A stretch of DNA of 64,000 bases, from the NCBI RefSeq assembly GCF_029227915.1, contig NC_079875.1, forward strand, positions 28,210,001-28,274,000. The letters run 5' to 3'. Positions 21,560 to 31,229 of this stretch are shown here, piece after piece. The stretch is from Hydractinia symbiolongicarpus (lineage: Eukaryota > Cnidaria > Hydrozoa > Anthoathecata > Hydractiniidae). Positions within the stretch are counted from its first letter, which is position 1, and each line of letters opens with the position of its first letter. The translations under genes were made by a program, and so were the position numbers. Below the pieces are notes generated by a model. It did not search any database and had not been told where the DNA came from. It saw only the letters and a list, made by a program, of their open reading frames with translations.

Positions 21560-23874
21560 TGAGCGGAATAGGAAAAGACGATGGAAAATCTCGAATGCAC
21601 GCCGGGCTTTCTCTAAGAATCCTTATCAGGCTGGAAAAAATATTTTAGATCCTAAATGTTCAATAAAACTTGAAGTTGCCCAGGACGAAATGGATTCACA
21701 CAAACATTCAACCTTAAACGATCCTTCACGCCATATACCTCTTTCAGATCTCCCTGGATTGCCTTCACCACCAAATCCAGTCTCAGCTTTCGATTCTTCC
21801 AAGCTAAAGTTCAGGGATTTCCAAGCTGTCCTACATTCTCGTAGAAATGCTTCTTCTCCTGGGCTGAACCAAATTCCTTACACAGTATATAAGAATTTTC
21901 CTCATATTGCATCGTCTCTGTTTAACATTTTTTAAGCTTGTCTAAAGAAGTATTTTATTCCTGTGCAATGGAGAATTGCATCAGAAGTTTATATACCTAA
22001 AAACAACACACTTTGTCCATCCAACATAAAGGATTTTCGCCTCATAGCTCTTCTGAATGTTGAAGGAAAGCTCTTTTTTAGTTTGATTTCCAAGCGGTTA
22101 GAATAGCATATTATAAAGAAAAACAACTTCATTAATACTTCGATTCAAAAAGGTTGTATGGAAAAAGTTCCGGGTTGCTGGGGACACATGTCTCTTGCTT
22201 GGTCCACACTTAAGAATGCGAAGGCCCATCATTCTTCACTTTCAGCTATATGGCTTGATATTGCTAATGCGTACCCTTCACTTTCGCACAAGCTGATTTT
22301 TGTGGCTCTCAGACGCTATGGTGTAGCAGAATCATGGATAAGGCTCATACAGCTATACTACGACAGCCTGTGGAGTAAGTCTTTTTCGGCTTCTGCTCCT
22401 TCCAGTTGGCATCAACACTGTAGGGGAATTTTTATCGGCTGTACACTTACCATTATACTATTTCTTGCAGTTATAAACGTTATTATTGAATATGTGTGTG
22501 TTACCTCCAGCCTTATTGATACTGAAGGTAATAAAAACAAAATCCCAGACCAACCCCCAATAAAAGCTTTTATGGATGATATGTTCTTAATGTCCACGTC
22601 AATTCCAAGTACTCAAAATTTATTAAACAGGTGTACAACATCTCTTGATTGGGTAGGCATGTCGTTTAGGCCTTCTAAATCACGCAGCATTGTTATTGAT
22701 AAGGGAAAAGTCGTCCAAAGTTCTCCGTTTACAGTTGGCAGCGAAAAAATTCCATCCATTCATTCTAAATCAATTAGGTTTTTAGGCAGAACAATAAACA
22801 CATCCTTGTCTGGTTCTGCTGTAATACAAGAATTTCTGAATGATGCCGAAGACAAACTTATAACTATAGACAGGTCCTTTTATAAAGGGGTCCATAAGGT
22901 TTGGTTTTTACACCATCTGTTAATTCCAAGAATCCGCTGGCTATTATTAATTTATGAATTTTCTCTATCTACTATCACGAAACTAGGGCAAAGATTTTCT
23001 GTTTTCATTAGGAAATGGTTAAAACTACATCATTCAATTTCCAACATTTCCTTATATTCCTCGACATCGCCTTGTCCTCTTCCCCTGAAAAGTCTTGCAT
23101 CTGTTCTCAAATCTGCCAAATCAGTGGACATCTGTTACTAAGAGATTCTGTCGACCCTTGTGTGTCTAAGTGCGTACCAGATTTATAATCTGGAAATTGG
23201 AAAGTTAGTGAGGCAGTTCTTTCGGCGGATAGTCAGCTCAATTTCAAAAGAATTTTAGGTTTGCATCAGACTGGTCGAGCTGGCTTAGGGCTCTTAGACC
23301 ACAAAAATATACCACCAAAAGGCACTTATGCTTACCAAAAGCTTGTTTCCAATATCATTGAAGAAAATGAAGAAGATATTTACCATGCCAGAGCTGTACA
23401 GTTGCATTTGCAAGGCAATTGGACGAAATGGTACTCTTATGTGAAAAATGATTTATCTTGAAGAACAATTCTTTCACTGCCACAATGTCTAACTTCCTTT
23501 TGTATAGGGGCAAGCTACGACACCCTTCCCTCTCCAACCAATCTTGTGAGATGGGGAATTGAGAAAGACAAAAGTTGCACCCTGTGCAAGAAACCATCCT
23601 CAAATGTCTCTCACATATTGGGTGCCTGTAGGACCTCCCTTACGCAGGGTAGATACACATACCGTCATGACTCGGTTTTAATAGTTTTGGTTAAGGCATT
23701 AAAAGAGTTTTTGGTATCATATGAACCTCTTAAGGTTTCCATGTGCAACAAAATTAATTTCATTCCGGCCGGTCAATCATCTAAGAAGAGACATTCAAAG
23801 TGTCCAGGCCTTCTTCACCTTGCTTCCGATTGGAAAATACTGTCAGGTTTAGATTCAGTTTTAGTTGTTCCACC
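21560..23874 (+). pseudogene. Reverse transcriptase and CCHC finger of the R2-type retroelement
   Basis: The RT begins near 21690 (RNASSPGLNQIPYTVYKNF, motif typical of LINE RTs), continues after a stop at 21933-21935 through SNIKDFRLIALLNVEGKLFF and is open from 22158 to 23141. Motif A is WLDIANAYPSLSH with the first catalytic Asp; the YADD box reads AFMDDM with both Asp. A thumb region follows (LLIPRIRWLLLIYEFSL). Later pieces at 23261-23461 and 23546-23874 lie in other frames. The finger CTLCKKPSSNVSHILGAC with following RYTYRHDSVL matches the CCHC region before the restriction-like endonuclease of R2-group elements. The coding sequence breaks at 23874 where the DNA transposon starts, just before the nuclease core. 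At least two stops and two frameshifts are present. Confidence 0.85.
23869..23874 (+). repeat. 6-bp target-site duplication, left copy
   Basis: TCCACC here is repeated at 29038-29043, immediately outside the two ends of the transposon. Confidence 0.85.
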
Positions 23875-23928
23875 TACGGAGCGTCATATCTGCCAAAAAT
23901 CGCACCACTACTTTCACAGTTTCTTTAT

Positions 23929-24345
23929 GACGTCCTGCGGATCTGTAGGACGTCCTACGGGTGTCTAGGACGTCCTGCAAACTTCTAGCACGTCCTAAAA
24001 TCTCTAGGACGTCCTGCAGTCCTCTAGGACGTCCTACTGGGTGTCTAGGATGACCTACGGGACTCTAGGACGTCCTACGGGGCTCTAGGACGTCCTACAG
24101 GGGTCTAAGATGACCTACGGGACTCTAGGACGTCCTACGGGGCTCTAGGACGTCCTAAGTGAATCTAAGACGTCCTAAGAATATCTAGGACGTCCTACAG
24201 ATTCTCTAGGACGTCCTAGAAATATCTAGAACGTCCTACGGGGCTCTAGGACGTCCTACAGGTTCTCTAGCACGTCCTAAGGGTCTCTACGACGTCCTAC
24301 AGGTTCTCTAGGACGTCCTAGGAATATCTAGGACGTCCTAGGGAA
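23929..24345. repeat. Left subterminal array, 21 units of about 20 bp
   Basis: Units have the form TCTAGGACGTCCTACGGG with variable last bases. The core AGGACGTCCT is its own reverse complement. I count 21 units; a few carry changes such as GATGACCT or CACGTCCT. The spacing of about 20 bp is close to two helical turns. The first units belong to the terminal inverted repeat; the inner ones are unique to this side. Confidence 0.93.
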
Positions 24346-24541
24346 TAACCACATGGTTTTGTGGCGTCTACGTATAACTAATAACATTAGAAGCAAAGAA
24401 GATTTTTAAAGCTTTTATTTTCTAATACTAATGTCGTATTTGCTCTAATGGCTGCAATTTCGAATAATGACATTGTGACAAATTGATTTTAACAAGATAT
24501 TGCTTTCCTTTGACACGGACGCAGAAAGGACTATATTGATT

Positions 24542-27185
24542 ATGGCAGCAGGGTCAGTCGAAGAAGTAAGTAATTAAGTGTGTCATTTTCGTAATGAGAT
24601 ATCCAAATCTTGTGATTTACTTTGTAGCTAGCTGCATAGCTATCAAAACTGAAAAGTTTAGCTAGCTAAACTGTCCTGTCTGATCCCCCACTTTTTTGTT
24701 ATTTTATAGATCTGCCAATTTCTGATTAAAAGAGGTGTTTTGAGAACCAACAAGGTATTAGTTACTATTAATTTTATTTTCCTACCACTTGGTAGATAGA
24801 TAGATAATAATATATCCAAACATTTTATTATTATTTCTATTGTCTGTTTCAGATGGATGGTGAAGCTATTAATGCATCCACTGACGAAATGATGAAATCA
24901 ATGGGTTTGACAGCATTAGGAGATATCCTTGCCGTCAGAGCTTATACAAAACATGGTAAAGCCAAATTATCTGACTGTGAAAGAGATAAAGTTAAGGCTG
25001 AATTAGCTGCTGCCATTAGAAATGGTCATGCAATGGAGAAACCAAATAAACTTTCATTTACTGTAAATGTTGGTTTGCAGAACTTTAATGAGAGATTAAA
25101 AAAATATTCTTATGTGAAATGTACTGGTGGATCCAGAAAACTTTCCTTACCTCGGGACATTACTATGAGTGGTAAAAAAGAAGAATTGCATAAAACCTTT
25201 TTTTCAAAGGATAACAATCCAGTTTTGGGTTCATTGTCACTGTTTGAAACATATGTTGGTAGTTTCTCTGGTGACAAGCTAAGTGATGATTTGACATTAG
25301 AGAGTTATGTTAAAGAACATAATCTGAAACATATTCGCATTTATCTCAAAATAAAAAAGAAATCCATTTTGTCCAGTTTGTTCACAAAGTTAAAGAGCAA
25401 TATCTTTGAGGATGACCAAGACGACGATGTTTTATTTGAAAGTCCTTTCAATACTCATAAAGTTGCTAATAATAATTTAGTTGGTGATGAAGATAATAAC
25501 CGTCCTATTCTGTTAGGTTCATCCGTAGAACGCAAAAGATTGAGAGATGAAATTGATGAAGCTTATAATACGTCACTAGAGGCCGATAAAAAGAAAAGTG
25601 ATGTTAAAAACGAAAATAAACAACCACAATCATTGTTAAATGAAACTGAGAAATAGAGGATACTGTGGCAGTAAAAGAACGTCGGTTAATTGATATTATG
25701 AACATAAGAAAGAATCGAGTCATGCCAGAACCTGATCTTAGTGAGGCACATGTCACAATATCCATACGCCATCCTGGTATAGGAAATAAAGCACGTCTAT
25801 TTCATGATACTGCTAAATTTACTCAGGTGTATGATTGGGTTGGAGGACTATCTTTACAGCCAGAACATTTTACCCTAATCAATTTTGATCGACACAAAGT
25901 TTTTCCAGATGAAAAAGTATTCTCTGGCATATTTAATGTTAATGAAGAGGAAACACCAACACCTATGACACCAGGTGGAACAGTTGGGTTTCGTGGTTAT
26001 GCTACAATCACTGTATCAGATGATGACGATGTTGTTCCACCAACTGTTGCTGAACAAAAGAATTATGTGAATGATAATCTTGTTGAAAATAGGAATCTTC
26101 AGTCAGAAATGTTGTTGGAATACAAATCTGGTGAATCTAAAAAAGAGTTTGATAGCCTGCAAGACTTTCGTGCAAATGAACTATCAAAGCTAAATAACTC
26201 TACTTTGTATTTTGATATTTCCAGAGATAATGTGTACCAAGAGTTAATTGATATTTACAAAAAGCGTGGAACTATTTCACATAAAGCTACATTTAGATTT
26301 AGTGGCGAGGAAGCATATGGAGATGGTGTTACAAAGGATTGTTTTGCTGAGTTTTATAAAAAACTTTTTGAGAAAATGGACGGTGTTATGGAAAAAGTAC
26401 CACTTGATGACTGTGTAGACGAAGAGGAGTTGGAAATAATTGGAAGTATTGTAAACCATGCTTTCATTCAGTATGCTATTTTCCCTTTGCAACTGTGTAA
26501 AAGCACTGTGAAGAAACTTTTGTTTGATCGTGTTGATAAACAACAATTACTATGTTCCTTTCTCAATTTTGTCACACCATATGAGACAGAAACAATATTG
26601 CGATTTTCCAAAGAGGAAGAGACAAGTGATCAACCTATAGTCGACGTCCTTTACAGTTATAACGTTTTCGATAAGCCAAAACCAAATAACGTATTGGCAT
26701 TATGTTTGAAAGCTGCGAACACTGCTTTGATAAACAGACCATATCTACCAATGAAATATATTGTTAAAGGTATGGGGTCATTTTGGCAGAAATTGAGTGA
26801 AAGTATGATTGATTCACTTTATTCAACTTGTACTCCAACTGCAGAATCACTAATTGAACAGATTTTTTTTAATAAAACATGCTCACAGGACCGAATAATC
26901 AGCACATATCTTAATCGCTATATTAAAAGTTGTACAAAATCAGAGTTGCTTTTATTGGTTAGATTTTTAACAGGATCGTCAAGTTTGTTACCTACGTCTT
27001 CAATAAAAGTTGAATTTATTGATCAGAATCCAAAATGCTTGTATCCTCTAGCGAAAACATGCTTCAAAATTTTAATCCTACCACGTCAATTTCAATCATT
27101 TACGCAATTTCAAACCAGTTTGAATGTCCAGTTCAACAGCAATGACCATTGGTCTGTGTATGATGGTTTAAGTATTCTTGATTGA
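24542..27185 (+). CDS. SAM-HECT E3 ubiquitin ligase-like protein of the transposon
   Basis: Two short exons precede the long one: 24542-24565 (ATG, donor GTAAGT) and 24710-24754, joining 24853 in phase 0. The spliced N-terminus, with ICQFLIKRGV and MMKSMGLTALGDILAVRAY, forms a SAM-like domain. A Ser/Asp-rich linker follows. At 25654 the first frame stops; the second opens in the -1 frame with EDTVAVKERR, so either one base is lost in the A-run at 25651 or -1 frameshifting is used. The HECT domain fills the last 320 residues: N-lobe FSGEEAYGDGVTKDCFAEF, C-lobe LVRFLTGSSSLLP and the active-site region LAKTCFKILILPRQF, where Cys would accept ubiquitin. The stop is at 27183-27185. I recall HECT genes of this kind (annotated G2E3-like) as numerous in cnidarians and fish. 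The role in transposition is unknown. Confidence 0.85.
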
Positions 27186-27847
27186 TTTTGAATTTCATAC
27201 TTTTTGGATACACTCTGTTTATGTGAACACACTTTTTGTTCTTATTGAGACAATATCTTTTTACTCTTTTACGAATCTTTTTGTTAACTTACGGAAAAGA
27301 GTATGTTATTTTTTAGTCTTTAACATTTATTTGTTTAAATTTTCATACATAGGTTTAAATATTTACTTGACACATTGTGTAGTATTTTTACCTTATTTTG
27401 AAAGGAAATAGTTTTAGCAAAATGAAACAGCGTATTTTTGGAAGAATATTCTATTTTTGTTTTATTTTTGAATGTGTATGATTTTATAACGATAGATTAT
27501 TCTTGTTGGTTTCGAAGAAATTTTTCAACATTTGCTTTCCTTTTTTGGCTATGACCTCTTTAACTTGTGACATTTCTTTTGGTTGAGTCATCACCGACAA
27601 GATTCAAAAGTACACAATAAGGTTACGTGGTTTAATAAGTCTCAGTTGTGTTTTGTTAAATTAATGTTTGTTAAGTTCTGACGTGATTTATATTGTATCA
27701 TTTTGTTTTTGTTCATTTTACTACTGAAATACAGTTTTTTTAAGATGTAAAATTGTACGTATTTTTCATTTCTATTTCACACAAATTTATAAATAAAATT
27801 TTAAATTACAACATTTCTATTGTCGATACAAGGTATAAATAAATATG
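27186..27847. other. Region between two convergent genes
   Basis: AT-rich 3' region shared by the HECT and integrase genes, with AATAAA-type signals such as near 27795. No other coding content seen. Confidence 0.55.
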
Positions 27848-28669
27848 TTAAGCCTCTTCGCGTGAACGCGGATGCTGCAAATTCTGCTCTTCCATCAAAA
27901 TATTTGATAGTTCTATAAACTCATTCTGACAAGGAATAGCTCGAGGTTTTTTTGAATACATGGATTCAGCCAATTCGAGCTCGTCTGCATTGAATACGAA
28001 TGCACAATCTATGGCATTGTAGTTGTGTGGTAGAAAAAACAATAAGTCAGGTCTTCCAGATGGGCTTTCTGAATATTTTGTACTTCTTATCTTGTGGTGA
28101 TTCCAAGTATGTTTAACTTGATCTAAATGTAACTGAATGAGAACGTAGTAACAAAACTTCAATGCTTCCACATGAATGTTATTGCTGTCGTCATATAGTC
28201 CCTGGTCTCGCAGGTCTTTAAAATAATCTATCCAAGACTGAGTGGTATTTCTTTTTAAATATGACCACCACTGCTCTATTCGTTGATTTGATACAGATTT
28301 TCCGTGCTTGAAACTGTTCCAACCACTCCATGAATCATGATGACTCCTTCCACATACATTCACATTTTCTGTCCCCCTATCCCCTCTAATTAATTTTTCT
28401 AACAAATGCTGATATATACTACGGTATCCACGGTTTTCTCCAACTTCCTGAATCTCTTGTCTGACCTTGTCTAATATCGTGGATGTTGATACATCAGCAC
28501 ACTTTCGCTTTAGACCATATTCCTTAAAAAAGCGATGCAAAGTTCTCATACTTATTGAAATATCGTGGTACCGGCGCAAGAGTTCTAAAATGTCTTTATA
28601 CTGATATCCACAACGAAAAAAATGAGTGATAATGTCTCTTTTGGAGTTCCTAATACCTGAACTATCCAT
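27848..28669 (-). CDS. IS3EU-like DDE integrase/transposase, internally deleted
   Basis: The ORF starts at ATG 28669. Residues 1-90 form the helix-turn-helix region typical of these integrases (IITHFFRCGYQYKDILELL, then MRTLHRFFKEYGLKRK and GYRSIYQHL). The sequence then jumps directly to IRGDRGTENVNVCGRS, the segment with the second catalytic Asp, and SNQRIEQWWSYLKRN with the catalytic Glu. The 100 or so residues that should lie between, including the first Asp (seen as WSLDGHDKL in the copy at 48.8 kb), are missing without loss of frame. The C-terminal part (HTWNHHKIR, SPSGRPDLLFFLPH) is normal. The frame has stayed open after the deletion, so a DNA-binding protein without catalysis may be made. 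Confidence 0.85.
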   Translation of the reverse strand: MDSSGIRNSKRDIITHFFRCGYQYKDILELLRRYHDISISMRTLHRFFKEYGLKRKCADVSTSTILDKVRQEIQEVGENRGYRSIYQHLLEKLIRGDRGTENVNVCGRSHHDSWSGWNSFKHGKSVSNQRIEQWWSYLKRNTTQSWIDYFKDLRDQGLYDDSNNIHVEALKFCYYVLIQLHLDQVKHTWNHHKIRSTKYSESPSGRPDLLFFLPHNYNAIDCAFVFNADELELAESMYSKKPRAIPCQNEFIELSNILMEEQNLQHPRSREEA

Positions 28670-28773
28670 ACTTTTTTCCCAAGTCTAAAGATAAAGAAAA
28701 TACAAATGATACATTTACTGAATGAAGAAAAGAAACGGGAAAAATCATGAAAAGAAAACCCTTCTTCTTAAAT

Positions 28774-28989
28774 TCTAGGACGTCCTAGAGTTATTTAGGA
28801 CGTCCTAGAGACCCGTAGGACGTCCTAGAGATCTTCAGGACGTCCTAGAGGTATTTAGGACGTCCTGGAGGTAATTAGGACGTCCTAGAGGGCTACAGGA
28901 CGTCCTAGAGATTTTTAGGACGTGCTAGAAGTTTGCAGGACGTCCTAGACACCCGTAGGACGTCCTACAGATCCGCAGGACGTCATGAA
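28774..28989. repeat. Right subterminal array, 11 units of about 20 bp
   Basis: Eleven units of the form AGGACGTCCTAGAG plus variable bases, in inverted orientation relative to the left array. The outer units match the left TIR; the inner ones differ. The array is about half the size of the left one. Confidence 0.93.
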
Positions 28990-29037
28990 GAAACAGTGAA
29001 AGTAGTGGTGCTTTTTTGGCAGATATGACGCTCCGTA

Positions 29038-29043
29038 TCCACC
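29038..29043 (+). repeat. 6-bp target-site duplication, right copy
   Basis: TCCACC, identical to 23869-23874. The retroelement reading frame resumes with the next base. Confidence 0.85.
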
Positions 29044-30439
29044 ATACATTGCAATAACACAACTATGCCCAGACGTGTTATTAATATCCAGTTCTTCCAA
29101 AACTGTAATTATGGTAGAACTGACTTGTCCATGTGAAGAGAACACGGAATATTGGCACAAACGAAAGCTTAACAAATATTCTTCACTTTGTTATGCTATG
29201 AAAAACAATAGATGGATCGTGCATTTCTTTGCCATTGAGGTGGGTGCAAGTGGTTTTTGTTCAGAATCAGTAAGGACCTGTTTTCGTCGCCTTGGATTCC
29301 CTAACAAGCCTTTACGTTCCCTATTAAAATCCCTAACTTTTACCTCCATGAGTGCTTCTTTTTACATCTGGATGTCTCGAAATTCTACCAAATGGGTTGA
29401 GCCCGAAAAGGCCCCAATTATTCCTGAAGTTTCTTTTGTTACAAATATGTAATGTAAGAAATCAAAAACCCTTGAGAAATCTTCCGCAAGTCTCACAAAA
29501 CCTTGTAAAATCAAAAAACCCGAAAAACTTGCTACAACGTCTTCCAAAACAACAGTCGCATTGCCATCTAACCCTGATTTTAGGAATAGCGGTCTAAAAC
29601 ACTTGGGAAACACATGTTATGCAAACTCCATCTTGCAATGTTTTTATAACCTTCCAAAAGTTAAAAAAACCCATTTCTGTCAGCAAAACAACCTCAAAGT
29701 TAGGCGAAGCATTTGTAGGTGTTCTTCAAAGTTTGGCTGTTTCTAGAAGTCCAGTTGATCCCTCCCATTTTTTGCGTGCTATGAAACATCATATCTCAGC
29801 TGCGAAGGGAAGTGCATTTAATATCTTTGCTCAGCACGACGTCCTTGAGGTTCTTGAATATCTCCTACCTGGTTTGTCATTAGACTTTCCATTTCTTGGA
29901 AGTCTTTTTAGTATTGGCATCAAGACATTAACCACTTGCAATTCATGTCATATTACCAGCTCCTCAGAAGTTATAGCACCGTGCATCCAACTTTCTCTGC
30001 ACCCTACGTTACAATCTTCCTTAGATAATTTCTTCGAAAGCGAGGTGTTGTCAGACACTAATGCCTACTTCTGCCATGTTTGCAACGCTCATCAAACTGC
30101 TCTAGTTGAAAAAGAGGTAGTGTCGTGCGGTTCCCATCTCATTTTACAGCTAAAACGTTCTGCAGTGCCAACGGCCTTGTGTCAAAAATTGCCTCTCGTA
30201 TTACTGCTTACCCTGGTACCCTTTCCATACCTTTTACCGTAGATGAAGAAGTGAAATTTTGTAAAAATTTTCAATTAAGGGCTATTATCAACTATTGCGG
30301 CAACTTAGATAATAGCCACTACACAATCATAGCCTTCGACCAAATGGTTCACAGGTGGATACATTGCAACGATAAAGCAGTAATTTTCTGTGATGACCGC
30401 CTTATTAACAGTCACGAGTCATATGTTTTATTTATATAA
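29044..30439 (+). pseudogene. PD-(D/E)xK endonuclease and USP domain of the retroelement
   Basis: The first 400 bp encode a restriction-like nuclease: CPDVLLIS gives the PD, TVIMVELTCPCEEN the E, and HKRKLNKYSS the K; FFAIEVGASGF follows as in R2-group nucleases. A TAA at 29451-29453 and a lost A in the next A-run break the frame; the 61.5-kb copy reads GAA at the same codon and is open there. The USP begins with the Cys box GNTCYANSILQCF. Two zinc-type pairs follow (CNSCH and CHVCNAH), then LILQLKRSA and the His box NLDNSHYTIIAF (Ser replaces the usual Gly) and WIHCNDKAV. Cys, His and Asp of a C19 protease are thus all visible, but two frameshifts, near 29665 and 30150, separate them. The stop is at 30437-30439. 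Confidence 0.85.
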
Positions 30440-31229
30440 GAGCTGAGGTAAGAATATTTTAACCAGAATGAGTCAGCAAGGGGGCTTGACTACACTCAGT
30501 CTTGTCTTAGGAGAGTGACGACTCCACTTATTACCCAAGTCAAAAATAAAAATAAAAACAAAATCAAATAAAAATTAAGTTAGCAAGGGGGTTTGATCAT
30601 ACTAGGTCTTGTCTTTGGAGAGTGACGGCTCCACTTATTACCCCAGTTAAAAAAAAAAAAAAAAAAATAAAAAAAATAAGAAATATAATATTAGCAGGGG
30701 GGTTTGATCACACATGATCTTGTCTTTGGAGAGTAACGACTCCACTTATTACCTGAGTTAAAAACAAAGAATAGCAAAGTTGAACAGAAAGTGGTCAAAG
30801 TTTATTTTAGGAAGATAGGGATTTCTTGTTTCTGTTGATGACCGTCCGCGGACCTCTTCGAGGTGACCCAGCTAGACATCCAGGGTATTTAGGTTCAGAA
30901 ATATGGGTCGAAACCTACCTGTTCTGTTCATCTTTTCAAATGTGTTGTGTCCTTTTTATTTTTTTTTAATTAATTCCTTGTAAAAAGGGAGAATTGTGCT
31001 TTTCGAGGCATGTTCTCTAGAGGAGTACAACCTCTAGCTTATTTCCAAAGACCTAACAGGTTGAGTTCATCATTGCGGTGGCTTGCCAACTCTTTGTAAA
31101 TTATTTTCTTTAAAACGTTAAGTCGACATAATATTGTCGACCTAACGTCACTGTCGACCTATAGTCGAAACAGTACGACGAAAGGATGACCTAATCCCCA
31201 TCTAGTAGAGTAAATAAATAAATAAATAA
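30440..31229 (+). repeat. Retroelement 3' region with three direct repeats and TAAA-type tail
   Basis: AGCAAGGGGG(C/T)TTGA, then GTCTTGTCTT, GAGAGTGACGACTCCACTT and ATTACC, recur at about 30475, 30580 and 30690, about 110-120 bp apart and separated by A-rich runs. Related sequence occurs in minus orientation at about 50.0-50.4 and 61.0-61.25 kb. A palindromic GTCGAC segment is at 31112-31147. The TAAATAAATAAATAAATAAG run at about 31206-31229 looks like the element's 3' tail. Confidence 0.65.
31112..31147. repeat. Inverted repeat with two GTCGAC cores
   Basis: ACGTTAAGTCGACA and TGTCGACCTAACGT form arms with one mismatch and a very short centre. A further TGTCGACCTATAG follows at about 31152. 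The arm sequence is the same motif that bounds the MITE-like unit at 21167-21360. Confidence 0.7.

Larger units (their letters stand above)
23875..29037. mobile_element. IS3EU-like DNA transposon carrying a SAM-HECT ligase and a DDE integrase, 5163 bp
   Basis: Both ends read TACGGAGCGTCATATC inward, and the inverted repeat continues for about 165 bp with few mismatches (23875 to about 24040, and about 28872 to 29037). TCCACC flanks both ends. Inside are a plus-strand SAM-HECT gene and a convergent minus-strand integrase. Each terminus holds an array of about 20-bp units built on AGGACGTCCT. The integrase type is one I know as IS3EU in eukaryotes; as I recall these make 6-bp duplications, which agrees. 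The integrase lacks its first Asp region, so this copy would depend on another source of enzyme. Confidence 0.88.
21400..31229 (+). mobile_element. R2-type non-LTR retroelement with RT, endonuclease and USP domains, split by a DNA transposon
   Basis: Coding parts at 21560-23874 and 29044-30439 are one element: removing 23875-29037 plus one 6-bp target copy puts the frames in register. The order is RT, CCHC finger, PD-(D/E)xK endonuclease, linker, ubiquitin-specific protease. The 3' region has three direct repeats of about 115 bp and ends in a TAAA-type tail (about 31206-31229), as in many LINEs. The 5' end is not defined; N-terminal DNA-binding fingers were not found, so it may be 5' truncated, as LINE copies often are. 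Several stops and frameshifts make this copy dead. The 5' border is my estimate. Confidence 0.75.

Noticed and set aside
23929-24345. CRISPR array
   Set aside because: Repeats of about 10 bp with about 10-bp variable parts at 20-bp period, inside transposon ends in a eukaryotic setting; no cas genes.
26277-26546. Minus-strand ORF inside the HECT domain
   Set aside because: Shadow of the HECT coding sequence; no independent motif.
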